DNA of 64,000 nt, taken from assembly GCA_017440965.1 (NCBI GenBank), contig JAFSGH010000002.1:1-64000 (forward strand). The letters run 5' to 3'. Under the pieces are notes generated by a model. That model was given only the letters and a program-made list of their open reading frames with translations, was not told the origin of the DNA and searched no databases. This document shows, piece after piece, positions 62,881 to 64,000 of this stretch. Origin of the DNA: Clostridia bacterium. GTDB lineage: Bacteria; Bacillota; Clostridia; Oscillospirales; Acutalibacteraceae. A program made the position numbers and the translations under genes. Numbering within the stretch: position 1 is the stretch's first letter; each line of letters opens with the position of its first letter.

Positions 62881-62925
62881 TCACCGTCGAAGTCTTACCT
62901 GATATCCTCGACGGTGAAGCTTTTT
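62881..62925 (+). terminator. Terminator of pncB overlapping the yqfD 3' end
   Basis: The perfect 10-bp arms TCACCGTCGA (62881-62890) and TCGACGGTGA (62908-62917) are followed by a run of six T at 62920-62925. The right arm is the last coding stretch of yqfD; on the minus strand no U-tract follows. Confidence 0.85.
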
Positions 62926-64000
62926 TCAAGGGCAATATTCTCTTCACATAAAAACACTCCCTCGGTGAATACCTGATCACGGGTGCTGACGCTGATGCTT
63001 CTTTCGAGAACATCGGCGTTTTTGTATATTGCAAAGGCGGATTTTGAGAAATCACTGAAGGACAGCAGCAATGCCTGCTCTGTGGAAAGCTTAAGCTGCT
63101 TCTTTTCTAAAGAATATGAGGTACGGCGAACAAGACCTATCGGAAAGATAACATCCCTTGACTCAAAATAACGGCAGGAGTCCGTAAAGCAGTTATACTT
63201 GTCAAACCCGCCACTGAAGAGCTTTGCGCCGAAGATATAAAGAAAGTAATCATCTTTACATTTTTCAACGGTAAGGACCTGAGCTTCAAGCGGTGCCGAG
63301 GAGCTGACCGTGTTTTTTGTCCTGGCATAAATATCCGCCTCGGAGTTTACAAACCTTACACTCTCATCAGAAAGAGTAACAACTCCGCTCACAAGAAGAT
63401 CTCCCTTTAACACGGGAGTGCCGGGCGGGATCTTCCCCTCTCCCGAAAATATATCTGCACGGATGATCTCACCGTCCTTTGAAGCTACAATATTGCTGTA
63501 GCTTTTGTCATCCGCCGTTTCACTTTCAGGCACCTTTTCCCTTATATCAACAAACAGCCGTGAGCCGGCATTAAATACGGATACCCATAAAACACCGTCG
63601 AGTTTTTCATAAAGCACATATTCAATGTCATCGCATTGCAGGGAAGAGACAAAAACTCCGTTTTTGACACCGCAGTCCCTCAGAATGCTCTCAACCGCCT
63701 CATCGGTTATAAGCTCATTGCCTGTTATTTCAACACTCCACAGCATCATCGAAAGAATATGTATTATCACTAAAAACAGTACTGCTCCGAGGGGCAGACC
63801 GTAACGCCTTCTGTATCTGAAAAATAAGAAAGGCAGACCGCTTCTTCCGATTATCCTTATATTCATTCCGCTTTTCTCTGCGGCCGTTCTTAATGCCTTA
63901 AGATTTTTTCTTTCAGTGCTTCCCGAAAATGTTTCGCCTTTATCCGAGAAATTGTAAAGAGAAACGCCCTCCCTGCGGCAGAAATCGATAAATCTGTCAC
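62895..64000 (-). CDS. yqfD: Sporulation protein YqfD (partial, 5' end beyond the window)
   Basis: The visible part is 368 codons and stays open to the right edge. An ATG at 63866 is in frame, but the preceding 44 codons (for example RFIDFCRREGVSLYNF) match the conserved YqfD N-terminus, so that ATG is internal. One membrane helix (LGAVLFLVIIHILSMM) and a large extracytoplasmic beta-rich domain (VSVFNAGSRLFVDIREKVP, GTPVLKGDLLVSGVV) follow. YqfD acts in the mother cell during sporulation and usually lies near yqfC and phoH, which would be to the right. Confidence 0.9.
   Translation of the reverse strand, partial: DRFIDFCRREGVSLYNFSDKGETFSGSTERKNLKALRTAAEKSGMNIRIIGRSGLPFLFFRYRRRYGLPLGAVLFLVIIHILSMMLWSVEITGNELITDEAVESILRDCGVKNGVFVSSLQCDDIEYVLYEKLDGVLWVSVFNAGSRLFVDIREKVPESETADDKSYSNIVASKDGEIIRADIFSGEGKIPPGTPVLKGDLLVSGVVTLSDESVRFVNSEADIYARTKNTVSSSAPLEAQVLTVEKCKDDYFLYIFGAKLFSGGFDKYNCFTDSCRYFESRDVIFPIGLVRRTSYSLEKKQLKLSTEQALLLSFSDFSKSAFAIYKNADVLERSISVSTRDQVFTEGVFLCEENIALEKSFTVEDIR

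Noticed and set aside
63866..63866. ATG at 63866 as the start of yqfD
   Set aside because: The frame stays open to the window edge and the upstream codons match the conserved N-terminus, so the true start is outside.

Overview
The window reads as a chromosome segment from an anaerobic, spore-forming member of the Clostridia, most like a gut Ruminococcaceae/Oscillospiraceae species. The support is internal: a multi-subunit [FeFe] hydrogenase, sporulation genes (spoIVB, yqfD), Gram-positive ribosome binding sites (GGAGG), sigma-A type promoters, a T-box leader, plant- and mucus-sugar hydrolases, and secreted Cys-rich or leucine-rich-repeat proteins. I see no rRNA, tRNA, CRISPR array, prophage or insertion sequence. 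Coding is dense and mostly on the minus strand.

Layout. 1-195: hairpin-rich DNA and a terminator. 196-8479 (minus): a ten-gene hydrogenase operon in which hydC lies at the front and the HndB-like ferredoxin, hydB and hydA at the back; between them are a sensor-type H-cluster protein, two DRTGG proteins, two GHKL ATPases and a PHP protein. 8562-9248 (plus): pduL phosphotransacylase. 9354-10586 (plus): spoIVB. 10705-18884 (minus): a complete myo-inositol catabolic operon (iolJ-C-B-D-E-A-G). 18923-21487 (minus): glycerophosphodiesterase, deoC and a PAP2 phosphatase. 21505-22693 (plus): a DUF2804 gene behind a consensus promoter. 22666-24180 (minus): a GH18 protein, a coupled 57-codon ORF and the relic of a leucine-rich-repeat gene. 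24187-26257 (minus): a T-box leader with a Phe (UUC) specifier, phenylacetate-CoA ligase and a double ACT-domain protein. 26299-27936 (plus): a GPH sugar:cation symporter. 27943-34222: cinA/pncC, a PHP phosphatase and an overlapping rhamnosidase-GNAT-GH39-HAD operon. 34235-37917: an 1148-residue secreted protein with 17-residue Cys/His repeats. 38102-41123: an epimerase fused to a zinc ribbon, and a secreted metallophosphoesterase. 41170-45685: a sugar-phosphate isomerase, a glycerol-1-phosphate dehydrogenase, a FliB-like protein and pfkA. 45705-60962 (minus): about 15 kb of one-strand genes (XRE regulator, two flavoproteins, a glycosyltransferase, DUF1858, trmK, nif3, rqcH, araB, araA, araD, dnaE) with no terminator that I can see. 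60980-61228: a second XRE gene. 61362-62925 (plus): nicotinate phosphoribosyltransferase. 62895-64000 (minus): yqfD, cut off by the window end.

How the genes fit together. Inositol and arabinose breakdown feed glycolysis and the pentose phosphate pathway (pfkA is present). Inositol yields DHAP plus acetyl-CoA, which PduL can turn into acetyl phosphate for ATP. The NADH and reduced ferredoxin formed can be disposed of as H2 by HydABC, and the sensor-type protein plus kinase/ATPase-like proteins in the same operon suggest that the cell senses H2 or redox state and adjusts the pathway. Regulatory conclusions are inferred from sequence and gene order only.
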